From Chinchilla lanigera (taxonomy: Eukaryota; Chordata; Mammalia; Rodentia; Chinchillidae): 64,000 bases of DNA. Made by a program: the position numbers and the translations under genes. Shown one piece after another: positions 49,588-60,825 of this stretch; position 1 is the first letter of the stretch; each line of letters opens with the position of its first letter. The DNA lies in contig NW_004955518.1 in NCBI RefSeq assembly GCF_000276665.1, positions 2,792,202 to 2,856,201 of the forward strand, given 5' to 3'. Below the pieces are notes generated by a model. That model worked only from the letters and a program-made list of their open reading frames with translations, made no database searches and was not told the DNA's origin.

Positions 49588-49690
49588 GGGGCTGGGGAAT
49601 ATAGCTCAGTGGCATAAGCACCTGCCTGTCAAGTGCAAGGTCGTGAGTTTGATCCCTGGTACTGCAAAAAAAAAAAAAAAGAAAGAAAGA
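49588..49690 (+). repeat. ID-type SINE
   Basis: ggggctggggaatatagctc ... tttgatccctggtactgc with A15 and GAAA tail; flanked by (t/c)tgagattct. Confidence 0.93.
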
Positions 49691-49889
49691 AAACTGAGAT
49701 TCTTAGAGTTCAAAATACTTGCAGTTGCACCACAGTTTATCAATAACAAGATTAAGAATCTCATCCTATCAATGTATATATGATGTTAGTTTATCCTTTA
49801 TATTGTGTTGGTTCTAAGAAAATAACATGAAAAGATGGTATTATGGTTTAGATCTAAAACCTCTCCCAGAAGTCTCAAATATCCAGATG

Positions 49890-50230
49890 TTAGTGAGAGG
49901 CAATTGGATCTTGACAGCGCTTTTTTTCTCAATGCATTCGCCCATTGATGAGTTTGCGCCCGACTGTACTGTTCGGAGGCAGGGCTGGGCAGAAGCGATA
50001 ACTGAGGTTGCCACCTAGAGGCGTCACTCTTCCCCAGGCTCCCCCTTTGCTTCGGGGCTGCGGAGAGTTGAGATGTCCTTGCTGTGCCGCGTCAGCGTTG
50101 AATCCCCACGAAACTGAACCGGTGAGCCAGACTCTTCAACTGACGATGCTGGGTACTGCACTTTGTCCCAACAGCGGGAAAGTGACTAAGAGATTGGGAG
50201 TGTTTCCTTCTATGAGCAAAGCTTAAATTT
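49890..50230. other. Unique-looking GC-richer block
   Basis: Not recognised as a repeat; several CpG dinucleotides, unlike the surroundings. No convincing protein frame (two overlapping 63- and 72-codon frames have no family). Contains the CTCF-like match at 50007. Could be an enhancer or a non-coding exon; not resolved. Confidence 0.4.
50007..50021 (-). promoter_or_regulatory. CTCF-like motif
   Basis: The minus strand reads CCTCTAGGTGGCAAC, 13 of 15 to the core consensus CCASYAGRKGGCRSY. Binding is not shown by sequence. Confidence 0.35.
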
Positions 50231-50389
50231 TTGAAAATCAAATATAATCTTTCCAGTGAGTGAATATCAGTTCCCGGTAGGAATGCAGTTTTATTCAGCA
50301 TTTAACCAACTGAATAATATGTAGGCTTTAGGTGATGGAAGATGATAGTTTAGTACACATGGTGTGGACCAATTTATCAACAAAGTTGT

Positions 50390-50570
50390 ATAAGTCACTG
50401 TTTTCCAAACTGACTCTGAATCTCCTGGAAGCTAATTACAAACATAGGTACCCTTGCCTTATTATCAAAGGTTTTGATTCTATCTGTAGGCCTAAGGGTT
50501 GCACCCAGGTATTTGTTTTTCACAATTTACATAGCTAACTCTAATACACTCCAAAGTATGAGACTGATTT
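50390..50570. mobile_element. MER5A-like hAT remnant
   Basis: cactgttttccaaactgac, tgaatctcctggaagcta, ggtatttgtttttcacaat and cactccaaagtatgagactg follow the MER5A order, including the terminal inverted tips (ttttccaaact / agtatgaga). No coding capacity. Confidence 0.65.
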
Positions 50571-50654
50571 GATTAAACATAGCATATTAAGATTTCTAGA
50601 ATCAATGATGTTAGAGTGTAGTCACTAAGTCTCTGGATTTAAAAGACAGAATGG

Positions 50655-51165
50655 AGGGGCTGAGGTTTGGCCTAGTTACTTTTCTCTCGTTGCTGAGACA
50701 AAATACCCAACACCCAAAATGAAGGAAGGAAAGGTTTATTTAGCTTACAGTTTGTGGAGGTTTCAGTCCATGCTTGGCTGGCTCTGAGGCAGAGTGGCAC
50801 ATGGCAGAGGGCAAACGTTCATGGTGGCAGAACACAGCAAAAACAAGAGCAAAGAGAGGAATGGCAGTGCACACAAGCCTCTTTCCCTCCCTTATATTGT
50901 AAGAAGGCTACCCCCACCCAAGGGGCGGCACTCACATAGTTAACCTTCTAAACTTCTCACATTGACACAATGAATAACATTCTAGAGCAGGAAGAGCATG
51001 TCCTTTGCACCCCAGGATGTAGAACTGCTGAGTCACTTAGCCAAACCTCTAGACTCCCCAAGTTGACACAATGTATCAACCATAACAAGGTTATAGCTCA
51101 GTGGTGCAGTATATGCTTAGCATGCATAGGCCTTTGATTCCAACTCCAGATCCACACACCCCCCA
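50655..51165 (+). repeat. ID-like SINE split by an LTR
   Basis: ggggctgaggtt (to 50667) and aggttatagctcagtggtgc (from 51088) are the two halves; the right half continues to cctttgattccaactcc. The LTR 50668-51087 lies between them. Confidence 0.8.
50668..51087. mobile_element. Solo LTR (5-bp duplication; ERVL/MaLR-like) inside an ID SINE
   Basis: TGGCCTAG ... CCATAACA, about 420 bp, flanked by aggtt at 50663-50667 and 51088-51092. Homologous to the LTR at 35530 (shared gctgagacaaaat, aggtttatttagcttacag, ttagccaaacctctagactc, gtatcaaccat). Confidence 0.82.
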
Positions 51166-51564
51166 AAAAAATTACAAATAAAACAAAAAATAATTGCCCT
51201 GGACGCCCTTGCAGCTAGAGCACAGGTATATAGCCAGGCTCTGTTATTCAGATGTACCCACACGGAGTTGGGAGTCCTCAGAGAGAAGGAAAAAGAAATA
51301 AGCATTTGCTGAGTCATCTGGTGGAGGTGGCTAGATCTTCAACAGCAACAAAGGTGGTACCTCCGTACCTAGCCCCACACATTGAGACTGCCTGGTGACA
51401 TGTCTGTGGAGTAGTGGTGACACTAGGGCCTTACTATCGAGTATTGCAGAGTGGAGAGACACATCCCTGCTTCTATAACTTCTGGGCCTTCTCAGACTAA
51501 CTAGAGTACATTTGGTTGCAAATAACAGTACAGACTAACAGAGGGAGTTATATTATGCTAGCAA

Positions 51565-51770
51565 GAGAATAAACTTTATAGACAGCAACCTGGAATCAAA
51601 CCCTGGCCTGGTCACTAGCTATATAAACTGGTAGAAATTTTTTAACCTATCTCAACCTTGTCTTTTAAATGAGGGAAATAATATTTACCTCATAATATAT
51701 TACAAGAACTACATGAGATGATATATTTAAGTAATTAGCACAAAATCCAGTCCAAAAATTGGTGGTTGTT
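51565..51770 (+). repeat. MIR SINE
   Basis: ctggaatcaaaccctggcc, cactagctatataaactgg, ttttttaacctatctcaacc, aatgagggaaataatattt, acctcataatat and acatgagatgatatattt: the full MIR order. Confidence 0.8.
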
Positions 51771-51860
51771 ATTATTGTACAATAATAATAATGGACTACA
51801 ATATTGTACTACAATAATAGTGGAGAGAATAGATCCACTCAGACCCATTGCATTGTTTGT

Positions 51861-51957
51861 TTGTTTTTTGGTTTTTTTTCCAGTATCGGGAATCAAACTC
51901 ACGACCTTGCGCTTGCCAGGTAGGTGCTGTGCCGCTGAGCTAAATCCCCAGTCCCTA
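51861..51957 (-). repeat. ID-type SINE
   Basis: (TTTG)n tail, agtatcgggaatcaaactc ... gctgagctaaatccccagtc; actcag(a/c)cccattg flanks. Confidence 0.93.
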
Positions 51958-52019
51958 CTCAGCCCCATTGTAGATGGACTTACTCATTTCCTAAGACCTC
52001 AGAAAATTCCTACATCAGG

Positions 52020-52515
52020 ACTCTCAGCAGCAAGTGATAGAAACCCAACACAAACTAGCTTGAAAAAATAAGATTGTTTATTCACTCATCAAATGAAAAG
52101 TCCGGAGGTCCCGGCTTTAGGTACAACTGGATCTGGATGCTTGGAACAGGCCATCAGGGTTCTGTCTTGCCCCTCATTCTGGCTTCCTCTGTGTGTACCC
52201 CATCCTTCAGTGGCTTTCCCAAGTGCTGACAAACTTGGATAGAACTTTGAAGTGACATCTTACCTGCTTAGCAACCCAATGAGAAATTCTACAAAGCTAC
52301 TTTTTCCCAGAAGTTAAGCCAAAGTCTAAGAACTAATGCTCTAAGTATCAGCTTTGGTCACTTGTTCACTGCTATGTCAATCATACAGCCAGCGGATACA
52401 ATGCCAGTAGCCCAAGTGGGTCACATCCCCTGCCCCATAGGGCCAAGGGCTGTCTAAACCACATGGATGAAGACCCTGACAGAGTAGTCCCCTAAATCAA
52501 AGTGGGATTGAAAGC
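52020..52515. repeat. Ancient mammalian interspersed repeat, family not assigned
   Basis: agtgatagaaacccaacac, agattgtttattcactcatc, gaaaagtccggaggtcccgg, aactggatctggatgc and gtgggtcacatcccctgcc form an order I recognise from old dispersed repeats, but I cannot name the family safely. Confidence 0.5.
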
Positions 52516-52519
52516 AACA

Positions 52520-53297
52520 GTAACATACTACAAAGGCAAAAACAACTGATGCTTTTTATGGCCCCCATCACACCTTTGATTCACAACAGTTGCCTAATAT
52601 TTTGTTTACCAAAATGGAGTACCACCCACCCCACTGGTCAGTTAGTCCCAGGTGTATCAGTGTTGGTGTCTGGCCACTGTGGAACCCCTTTTCTCTGGGT
52701 GTCTGCCAGCCCCAGTCCCAGGCTTAAGGAAAGGAGGGAGGGAACATGCACACGCTGACAGGCCTTGGAGGTGACCGGCCCGGAGAGGTTCTGCCCGATA
52801 AGATAGTGCAGACTCTAAAAGCCCACTCACCCCATCCTATTCCCTCCCGCAATCCTTAGAAATCAAGAAGTAAATTTACCGAAAACAAAGACAAAGAGAA
52901 ATGAGGCCATCACAGTACGCTCACCACATCTGGCTGCAATTTATAAATCACAGTCCAACTTCGAAAGATTTATTTACGCTTCCATCTACAAATAAGAAAG
53001 AGAGCAAAGGAAAATTAAAAAACTATGAAGGTTGCCATCCAACCCATCAATAGCAAGAAAGCCTGCCTGTCTTTGGCCATTAATCACGTCTCTTGGATAT
53101 GAGGAGTCCAGTAACTAAGAAGCCCTGAAGAGAGGTTAGCCACAGTATGAACCAGATTTGACTCCACTTCTTCAAGCCCCAAACTGGACCTGGTGTTAGC
53201 AACTCCCAATTAACCACCATCCTTGGTGGATGGGACTAGTGCCCCAGTGCTCTGCAGGTATCTGATCTCTAATGGTTCCCTAAAAGAACTGGAGGTA
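52520..53297. other. Unassigned intergenic sequence
   Basis: No gene or repeat recognised. Slightly GC-richer than the L1 blocks; a 69-codon frame at 52549-52758 has no family. Confidence 0.45.
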
Positions 53298-53396
53298 TGG
53301 GGCTGGGGATTTAGCTCAGTGGCAAAAGCGCCTGCCTGGCAAGCGAAAGGTCGTGAGTTTGGTTCCCGGTACCGGAGAAAAGGCCAAAAAAAAAAA
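53298..53396 (+). repeat. ID-type SINE with target-site duplication
   Basis: aactggaggt at 53287-53296 and 53397-53406; gtttggttcccggtaccgg B box. Confidence 0.95.
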
Positions 53397-53515
53397 AACT
53401 GGAGGTGTTGTTACCAAAATAAAGGAATGTAGTTTAGGCAGGCAAAAATTTAAAGAAGAGAGAAACTGGAACCAGTAAGAAAAAAGTTACCATGAAGTAG
53501 TTAGAAATGGCTTTT

Positions 53516-53601
53516 TTTGTTTTGTTTTTTTCCAGAATCAAACTCACAACCTTGCGTTTGCCAGGCAGGCGCTGTGCCACTGAGCTAAATCCCCAGCCCC
53601 C
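53516..53601 (-). repeat. ID-type SINE with exact 14-bp target-site duplication
   Basis: tagaaatggctttt at 53502-53515 and 53602-53615; the ggtaccggg tip is shortened (ccagaatcaaactcac). Confidence 0.95.
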
Positions 53602-53615
53602 TAGAAATGGCTTTT

Positions 53616-55399
53616 TAAAAATATTGTCAAGTAGTAGTTCTTTAAAAAAAAAAAACTTATCATTAGCAACTAACTCATGTTTCCATAGAGCTGCTGGCCT
53701 CCTATACATGGCAATTTAGATAATTTGTAATGTATCATTCCAAAGACAATAGAAGATGGGGTTTTTTCCTTTTATATTGTGGGCAGGAATGGCATTAATT
53801 TAGGCACTAATAATATAAATTATACTTAGTAGAGCATGAGTTTTGACTTCTCAGTTTTAATGCAAAAAAAGGTTCAGGAGTCATTTAGACCAATTCAGGG
53901 TGTAGCTACAGCCCCCAAAAGCTAGCAGAATATTGGCTAATAGGAGAGGAAAAAATACAAGGGGAAAATATGAGCTATATTTAGACATTCCTATGGGGTA
54001 TCTACCTAGAAAATTGTTTCCTGTTCTAATTTTTATACCTCAAGGGGGATAAAACATAATATGAGAAGGTCTAGAGAATAACAGTAAAATTGATTAGATC
54101 CTGTCTACATATATTTATTAACATTCCCCAATGTGTGAGACATGGCCTGGGGTTACAGAAATAAATAAAATATAATCCTCAACTTGACAGTCTGGTGGAG
54201 ATGACAGATATGTGGAATTAGCTCTAATCCTGCAATGCAGAGAGCAAAGACATGTACAGGTGTTGATCTTATCACAGAGAAGCAGCATCAGGATGCCTGG
54301 GGACAAGCTGAAAAAAGATACCAGGGGGGCCGGAGTGTGTCTGCTGCTGTCTTATGTGTATGTTAGGAGTGAGAGAGTCAGCTTGAAAGAAAAAAGCAAT
54401 GGAGAGAGAAAGCTGGGTAATGAAGAGGAGCGTTTACATGGCTGGAAGGCCAAGGTTAAAGGATGATGTCTAGGAGTTGTCCTTGAATAAACAGGAAGAG
54501 GGACCTGACATCTGACATTGGGGGAAAAGATGCTACATGGTGATTACTGGTGTATGTGCGTTTGTAGACAGAGGTCAGGAAGTTAAGGGAGCGCACATCC
54601 GGCATACTCAATTTGTGAAAGTAAAAGTTTTTAACTTTCTGGGATGCTGAGAATCTGATAAAAAAATCTGGATGTTTTCTTTTCAAAAGGGAAATTTACT
54701 CAAATTTTCACATATAATTTCAGCTGCCCAACATTCGGAATCTCAACCACGGACATCATGTGGAGAACCTAGATGAGAAAGGTCACTGGCTGTCGGAATC
54801 AGGGAATTAAAGGTTTGGGACAAACATGGAGGGCCAAGAGAAAGGGAGCTAAACAAAGACAAGCAAAAGGCAAGGCTAAGGGCCCCCGCTTGGGTTAGAC
54901 GCTATCTTGTAGGATATCTACTGATACCCCTCTGCCAAGGTAAACTTTAGGACTAATCCAGGTTGGGTTGGTAGGAGAAGTAGAATGCCCAGGGGGTGAC
55001 ATTTAAGTGACTGACACAAATCCCAGACTGGGGAGGGTAGAAGAAAACCAAGAGGGGACAGATAAATTGTATATGAACTACAAGGGAAACTGCCTCACGT
55101 TATCAAAAAAATAAGCTTAGAAAATTCAGGTCACACACTCCCTTCTTACAGTAAGCACCGCAGTTACTTTGGAGCTAACATTAATGATTGAAACCTCACT
55201 TCTTCCACTCCTCTCCTGCTCTTCTCCCTCCACAGATAAGCGTGCTCAAGGCTCTCCCCTGCTGAAAAACCAAACGGTAACAATGAGCATTCCTCCGAGG
55301 ACAATGTCAGGAACTGAATCAAAGCTCATCTTTCATTGAATGTCCTAAAACAGACACAAAAACAAAATTGGCATTTCAAATAACTTGGAGGAAAAGTAA
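53616..55399. other. Mostly unassigned intergenic sequence
   Basis: An antisense L2-like segment at about 54115-54245 (ccaatgtgtgagacatggcc, gttacagaaataaataaaat) is the only repeat suggested. No gene. Confidence 0.5.
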
Positions 55400-56035
55400 A
55401 TCACTCAATAGATGATTTAAAACTACTGGATAGGCAAATGGGGAAAAATACTTACTCTGTCTCCCACAATATAGCAAAATAAATTCTAAATAGATAAATA
55501 TTTTTAATGTAAAAAATGAAGCTATAAAAGTTCTAGAAGAAAATATGAGAGGATTTTTAATTTTTATTTTATGCAGATATATTCTATATAAGACAAAATT
55601 ATTCTTTGTAATCTTACAGTGGACAAGGACTTTCTAAGGCTAATCCAAGAAGCCCAGTTTTTTAAAAACATTGATAACTGGTCTCTATAACAGAAAAATG
55701 TACGGAATGGAAGGCAAATTAAAATGCAATGAGACAAAGAATAAACAACTGGGATCTCATCTTATTAAAAAGCTTTTTCATAGCTAGAGAAATCACCAAC
55801 AGAGTGAAGAGAAAACCCACATTGTGGGAAAAAATGTCTGCCAGCTGTTCCTCAGACAAAGGATTACTATTGAGAACATATAAAGAACTCAAAAAAAAAA
55901 AAAATCAGACCTCCCAAATTTAAAGACCCAGTCCAAAAATGGGCATCTGAGATTAATACACACTTCTCAGATGAAGGAATACAAACAGCAAATAAATATA
56001 TGAAGAAATGTTCAACATCTTTGGTTATTTGAGAG

Positions 56036-56545
56036 ATGCAAATTAAAACAACACTGAGATTCCATCTCACCCCAGAAAGAATGACTATCATCAAGAAATC
56101 AACCAATGACAAAGGCTGGAGGGGCTGTGGGGAAAAAGGAACCCTTCTCTACTTTTTGTGGGAGTGTAGACTGGTGAAATCAATGTGGAAATCAGTGTGG
56201 AGAGTTCTCAAAAAACTAGGATTAGAGGTCTCATTCGATCCAGCTATTCCCCTTCTGGGTATTTTCCCAGAAGAATTAAAAACATGGTACCACAGCGATA
56301 TATGTGCACCCATATTTATAGCAGCACAATTTGGCATAGATAGATCTTGGAAGCAATGCAAATGCCCATCAACTGAGGAATGGATAAAAAAGATGTGGTA
56401 TTTTTATATAATGGAGTACAACTCAACCATAAAGAAGAATAAACTGGAGATTTTTATAGGTAAATGGATGCAACTTGAGACCATACTCATGAGTGAAATA
56501 AATCAGATGCCCATATATAAACATTGTATTGTCTCTCTAGTATAA
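56036..56545 (+). pseudogene. L1 ORF2 C-terminal remnant
   Basis: 170 codons open, covering the cysteine-containing C-terminal segment of L1 ORF2p (WRGCGE...FLWECRLV). Upstream parts are separated by stops; there is no endonuclease or reverse transcriptase, so no function is expected. Confidence 0.9.
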
Positions 56546-56672
56546 GAAGCTGAAAGAGTAAATAAGATCCAAAATGTACAATAGATATTGTAAAATGGGA
56601 AGAAACTTCAAAAGGAAAGAGAAACTGGAATGGGGGAATGGAGAAAAGAAGAAAGGGAAAAGCAAAAAAAAG

Positions 56673-56688
56673 TGTGTGTGTGTGTGTG

Positions 56689-56736
<48 letters not shown>
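56673..56736 (+). repeat. (TG)n(TA)n microsatellite
   Basis: gtgtgtgtgtgtgtgta followed by about 18 TA units. It lies in the L1 3'UTR at the position matching the CA/TA run at 40830. Confidence 0.95.
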
Positions 56737-56738
<2 letters not shown>

Positions 56739-56950
56739 TTAAGGTAGTTATACTACTAATTCTTCTTAGTTCACTGAAAAGAAAAATTTGTGCTAATATT
56801 GTTTGGATAACTAAATGCCAATATCTTGTACTCTGGGTAGCTAATTTAAAGATAACAATATGCAATGCATTAGCTATCATTACCCTCCTATTATCTTGTT
56901 TTAAAATTTTATTTTTTTCTCTTTAAAATAAAAATAAATTAAAAATACAG

Positions 56951-57330
56951 TGAGAAATAATTTTTTACCTATTACATTAGCAAAAAAAAAATTAAAACAT
57001 TTTGTGTTAGAAAGGGTGGTGAAAAATTTGTGCTCTGGAAAAATGGAAATAGGTATGGCCTCTTTGAAGGGCAAATTGGAAAGATCCATAAAAATTACAT
57101 AAAACTGAACTGCAATTCCACTTCTAGGAATTTATCCTATTTATAGTCATACAAGTATAAAATTACATGTCATTTTTCATCAAGCATTATTTGTAATAGC
57201 AAGAGACTGGGAATAACATTAGTGCCCATCAACAGAGGACACGGTAAATAGATTGCTTTCACCACTGTGAAATGTGTCAGTTCTAGATATCCTGCTATGG
57301 AGTCATCTCCAGGGTGTACAGTAAGCAGAA
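56951..57330 (+). mobile_element. Older L1 3' end
   Basis: ctgcaattccacttctagg, aatttatcctatttatagt, catacaagtataaaat, tatttgtaatagcaagagac and gtgcccatcaacagagga: old L1M-type 3' sequence, joined directly to the tail of the previous L1. Confidence 0.8.
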
Positions 57331-57349
57331 ATACTGAGGCATAGAATAA

Positions 57350-57525
57350 TGTGTAACCAAGAAGGAGCAAATGGAGGAGAAAGGGGAGGAGAAAAGGAAG
57401 AAGAAAAAGGGGAAAGAGGAAAGGGAGAAGGAAGAGAAGTTAGAGGAGGAAGGGCAGAGAAAGGGAGAGGAGGAGCAGGAGGAGGAAAGAGAGAAAGAGG
57501 TAGAGGAAGAGGGGCAGGACCAAGA
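57350..57525 (+). repeat. Homopurine (GA)-rich tract
   Basis: About 175 bp almost free of pyrimidines on the plus strand (gaggagaaaggggaggag-type repeats). Reading frames here are an effect of composition. Confidence 0.92.
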
Positions 57526-58529
57526 TGTCCCTGGAGCCCCGAAACCCTCTCTATCCTAACTCTGCTTCCCTCTGATTTGTGTGCCATCAGATTCAATCCC
57601 TGCAGCTCACCTTTTTCCCACATGGTAGAGAAGACAGACATTAACATCCCAGGCCTTTACACTTTATTCGTCAGCCGCACCAAAAAGACCGGCCTTCTTT
57701 CCGTTTCAGTTAGAAAATTGCCAAGGAGACAACCTGGCCCTGTTCAGCTCACCTTTGGGCTCTGGTGCCTGGCGCCCTCCCTGCAGAAGCCCCATGATCT
57801 GCACTGTGGATGGGATGCCTGTCAGCAGCACTATCTTCTCCCAGGACCCGAGGGTTCTGGTGAAGTGCAGACTGCCTGCAGGAGCATGCCTAGAAAATGT
57901 GGCTGCTAACAGGCGAGGGTCTCCAGAGACACCTCTTCCACCATGCGTTTCACAATTATGTTTCTCCAGAAGGATTGCGCTACGTATCCCTAGTTTCCTG
58001 CGTACATCAGCGGCACTTCCAAAGAGGAACCGTGAGTGTGCTCCAGCACTGGGTGCAGGACCGAGGCAACTGCCACGGGAGAGACGGACACATCCTCCTG
58101 GGGCGTGCCAGCAGCCCTGCCCACCGGGCCAGGAAGAAGGACTTCATGTCCTAGCGAACTCAGGAGACACAGGTGTGGCAAGCTTGTCTCTGGGGAGGTA
58201 GGCGGTGTGCACCTCTTGAAAGGATCTCAGGGCCTGCCCCTTCTGAGTCTATGCTAGGAAGAAAGGTGACCCCAGAAGACCCCTCCTTGAAGACAGTGCT
58301 GAGTATACTCCTCCCTGTCCCCCACTAAAGTAGCTGAATGTGAGAGCTGTGTGTCGACATTTAAGCTTCACCCTCTAAAAATAATAATAATTCCCAGAGA
58401 GGACTCAGGCTTGGGTCGGCTGCCCACCCTCGGACCAATGAACTCTGCAGAGGAGAAGTCACTCTTTTTCTCGTTTATGTTTGGGGCCCACCTGGCTGGA
58501 ATGCAGGAAAGTGTCAAATCAAACTAAAA
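57526..58529. other. Unique-looking GC-richer segment, no gene called
   Basis: Several overlapping frames up to 186 codons exist in both strands, none resembling a known family. The 85-codon frame 57897-58154 ends ...KKDFMS but has no good start context. It might be a non-coding RNA or a decayed sequence. Confidence 0.4.
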
Positions 58530-58645
58530 TGGGTGCTGGGCATGATGGTACACACTTGTAATCCCAGCTGTTTGGGAGGCTGAGACAGGAGAATCTTTTG
58601 AGCCCAGCCTGGGCAAGTTAGCAAGACCCTATCTCAAAATAAAAA
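58530..58645 (+). repeat. Diverged B1-type SINE
   Basis: gggtgctgggcatgatggtac ... gaccctatctcaaaataaa; lacks the internal duplication. Confidence 0.85.
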
Positions 58646-58649
58646 TGGA

Positions 58650-58738
58650 AAAAGAGCTAAGGATGTTGCCCAGCAATAGGGCTTTTGCTTAGTATGGTGG
58701 GATCTTGGATTCCATCCCTAGTACTGCAATAAATTTTT
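58650..58738 (+). repeat. Old ID-like SINE
   Basis: gagctaaggatgttgcccag ... gattccatccctagtactgc; directly follows the B1. Confidence 0.75.
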
Positions 58739-58869
58739 TTCATAAAAGGTAAAGTGGCAGTTCTTTCAATACCATGAGTAGGGGTAAGTTCTAAAAAAGG
58801 GCGGTGCTGAATGGTCAGTCCCATATTTCACTGCAGGCCTTCATAGAGTCTTTTGTTCACCCACCCCTT

Positions 58870-59450
58870 AAAGTCAGATGTTCTTCAAAGCTGTCTTCTT
58901 CTCACCCTGTTCCATCTCATGTGGTTGCTTTTTCTACAAATGCCCCATGATCCTTCTAGCTAAATCTCTGGGCAGTCATCTTTTTCTGCCTCCAAATCTT
59001 TTTCCACATCCAAATCTCCACTAGGATGTTCAAAAGAGAATTCAACATTTGCTTTAAATCAAAATATGCTTATAGAAGCAAAGACTATCTCTAGGAGAAA
59101 ACGAGAACCCAGTCAGTGTGGCTGCTGTGCTCCCCCCGTTATTCCCTCTTCCTGGGAATGGGAATCACCCACAACAGGATCACCCAGGAACAGAGCTCAG
59201 GAGTCATTCTTGAACTTGATTATGAACACAAGCCCAAGAAAAGGACCTTTGTAACATGCAAATTTGATTATGTTACTCCTCTTCTTAAAAATCTCTCAAT
59301 GACTCTGTGGCACTCGGGTTCAAGGGCGTGACAGCTCCCCAAGCTCTCCATGCTGGGGACAGTCTCTCCCTCCCTGCCAGAGCAGCCTCTGTCTGTGCCA
59401 CCCCCTCCCTCTCCCTCTGCCCTCCTGCTCAATAAAGACCCTGTTCCTCC
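58870..59450 (+). mobile_element. L2 LINE remnant
   Basis: tgattatgttactcctcttc, aaaatctctcaatgactctg, tggcactcgggttcaaggg match the L2 3' order (atgtcactcccctgctt, cctccagtggctccc). Upstream part diverged. Confidence 0.65.
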
Positions 59451-59749
59451 GAGGAGCTGCCTCCATCTCTGCACTGGCTCTCCATGAATGTCAGCCAAGG
59501 TTATTACATCGTATTTAGTCCCTATTGAAAGCTTCCTGAATTTTCCACCAGTGCTACATATTTGTACTGATTCTGACAGCCTGTTTGTTCTGAAGCCACC
59601 AAGCACGTGCTCCCAGGTAAAGAGAGCTGTACCACATTTTAACCTCTGCTTTATGTTGATGATAATGTCTTGATGATAAAATTGTGTTGCTATTTCATCT
59701 TTCAATCTTAAGGAACAGAATCTTAGACCATTCATCTCAAGAAAGTTCC

Positions 59750-59907
59750 CCAGCCAGGCAGGGTGGTGCACACCTGTAATCCCAGCACTCAGAAGGCTGA
59801 GGCAGGAGGATTGCTGCTAGTTTGAGGCTATCCTAGGCTACAAAGTGAGTTCGAGGCTAACTTGAACTGCATAAGGAGACCCTGACTCAAAAGGACAAAA
59901 AGAAAGA
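59750..59907 (+). repeat. B1-type SINE
   Basis: cagccaggcagggtggtgcac ... gaccctgactcaaaagga with internal duplication. Confidence 0.92.
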
Positions 59908-60254
59908 AAGTCTGTCTCAGATTACAGACTCACAAAGCTTCCCTGGCCTACAGGTCCCCACTGTCATTCTCTCCTAGGCTCTTGGGACTATCAGGAGCTG
60001 TTAACTTGTTCTCCCCCTCTTCTCCCTAGCCCCGGAGTGTGAATTCTTGGAAGGCAGTATCCTTTCTTTTCACTAATATTACTTCTAGGTCATAGCTGAA
60101 ATATAACAGCAGCTCAGTGGAGTTTGTGGTAGGGAGAAAGAGATGGATAAATAATATATGGAGAAAGACTACTTATTTTCTTCCTTTGTGCCAGCAATAA
60201 AAAAACAGCACTTCTTTTCCAGAAAGTGAGGTAGAGCAGAAAATGTTAGAGATG

Positions 60255-60269
60255 TCACAAGGTGGCGCT
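60255..60269 (+). promoter_or_regulatory. CTCF-like motif
   Basis: TCACAAGGTGGCGCT, 13 of 15 to CCASYAGRKGGCRSY, with the core AGGTGGCGCTA intact. Confidence 0.4.
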
Positions 60270-60825
60270 AGAATCACACGTGGGTTCCCTCTGCCAAGAA
60301 AAGTCAGATCCAAGGGATTTGTCCTGGGCTGGTTCCTTGTAACAGAGGCCTGGCTGAGGCAGCAAGATAAGGTGGTTTGAAATGAGGACTGCAGGAGAAA
60401 TAAACGCCAGCAGCTTACAGCATGGTGTAGAGAGGCGAACGGTCACTTTAGAGGGACGTAGAATTCCGCCTCCACCTCTGGACAGCATCCCATCCCTGCC
60501 CAAAGGAGCCGCACATCCAGACAATAGCATACGATTTCCTCGTCCAAGTACCCTTCTCTTCTAAGACAGCAAAACACTCAGGCCCATTATATCGAATCTT
60601 CAGCCCACTGTGACAATAGCTGCCCACTGAATGAGCCCCTCCCTCATTCCAGGATAGACTACATCTGTCACAGATTTTATTACCATTTCCCTCTTTACCT
60701 CCCCAGGGGTCATTGAAACTTTCCCAGACCTTTGAACCCTAGATTTCTGTGTAGGCAGGAGAGAAAAGAAATAAATCTTTTAAAATTTCAAATACATGTC
60801 TAACTCCTGTGGGGGACTGGGAGAT

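Larger units (their letters stand above)
55400..56950 (+). mobile_element. L1 3' half, sense strand
   Basis: ORF2 C-terminal text in broken frames ([30 protein letters not shown]), then the 169-codon frame at 56036-56545 ([50 protein letters not shown]), then 3'UTR and A-rich tail. 5'-truncated and frameshifted; not active. Confidence 0.92.

Noticed and set aside
57349..57909. 186-codon protein
   Set aside because: The first third is the homopurine tract and the rest matches no family; no promoter or splice signals seen.
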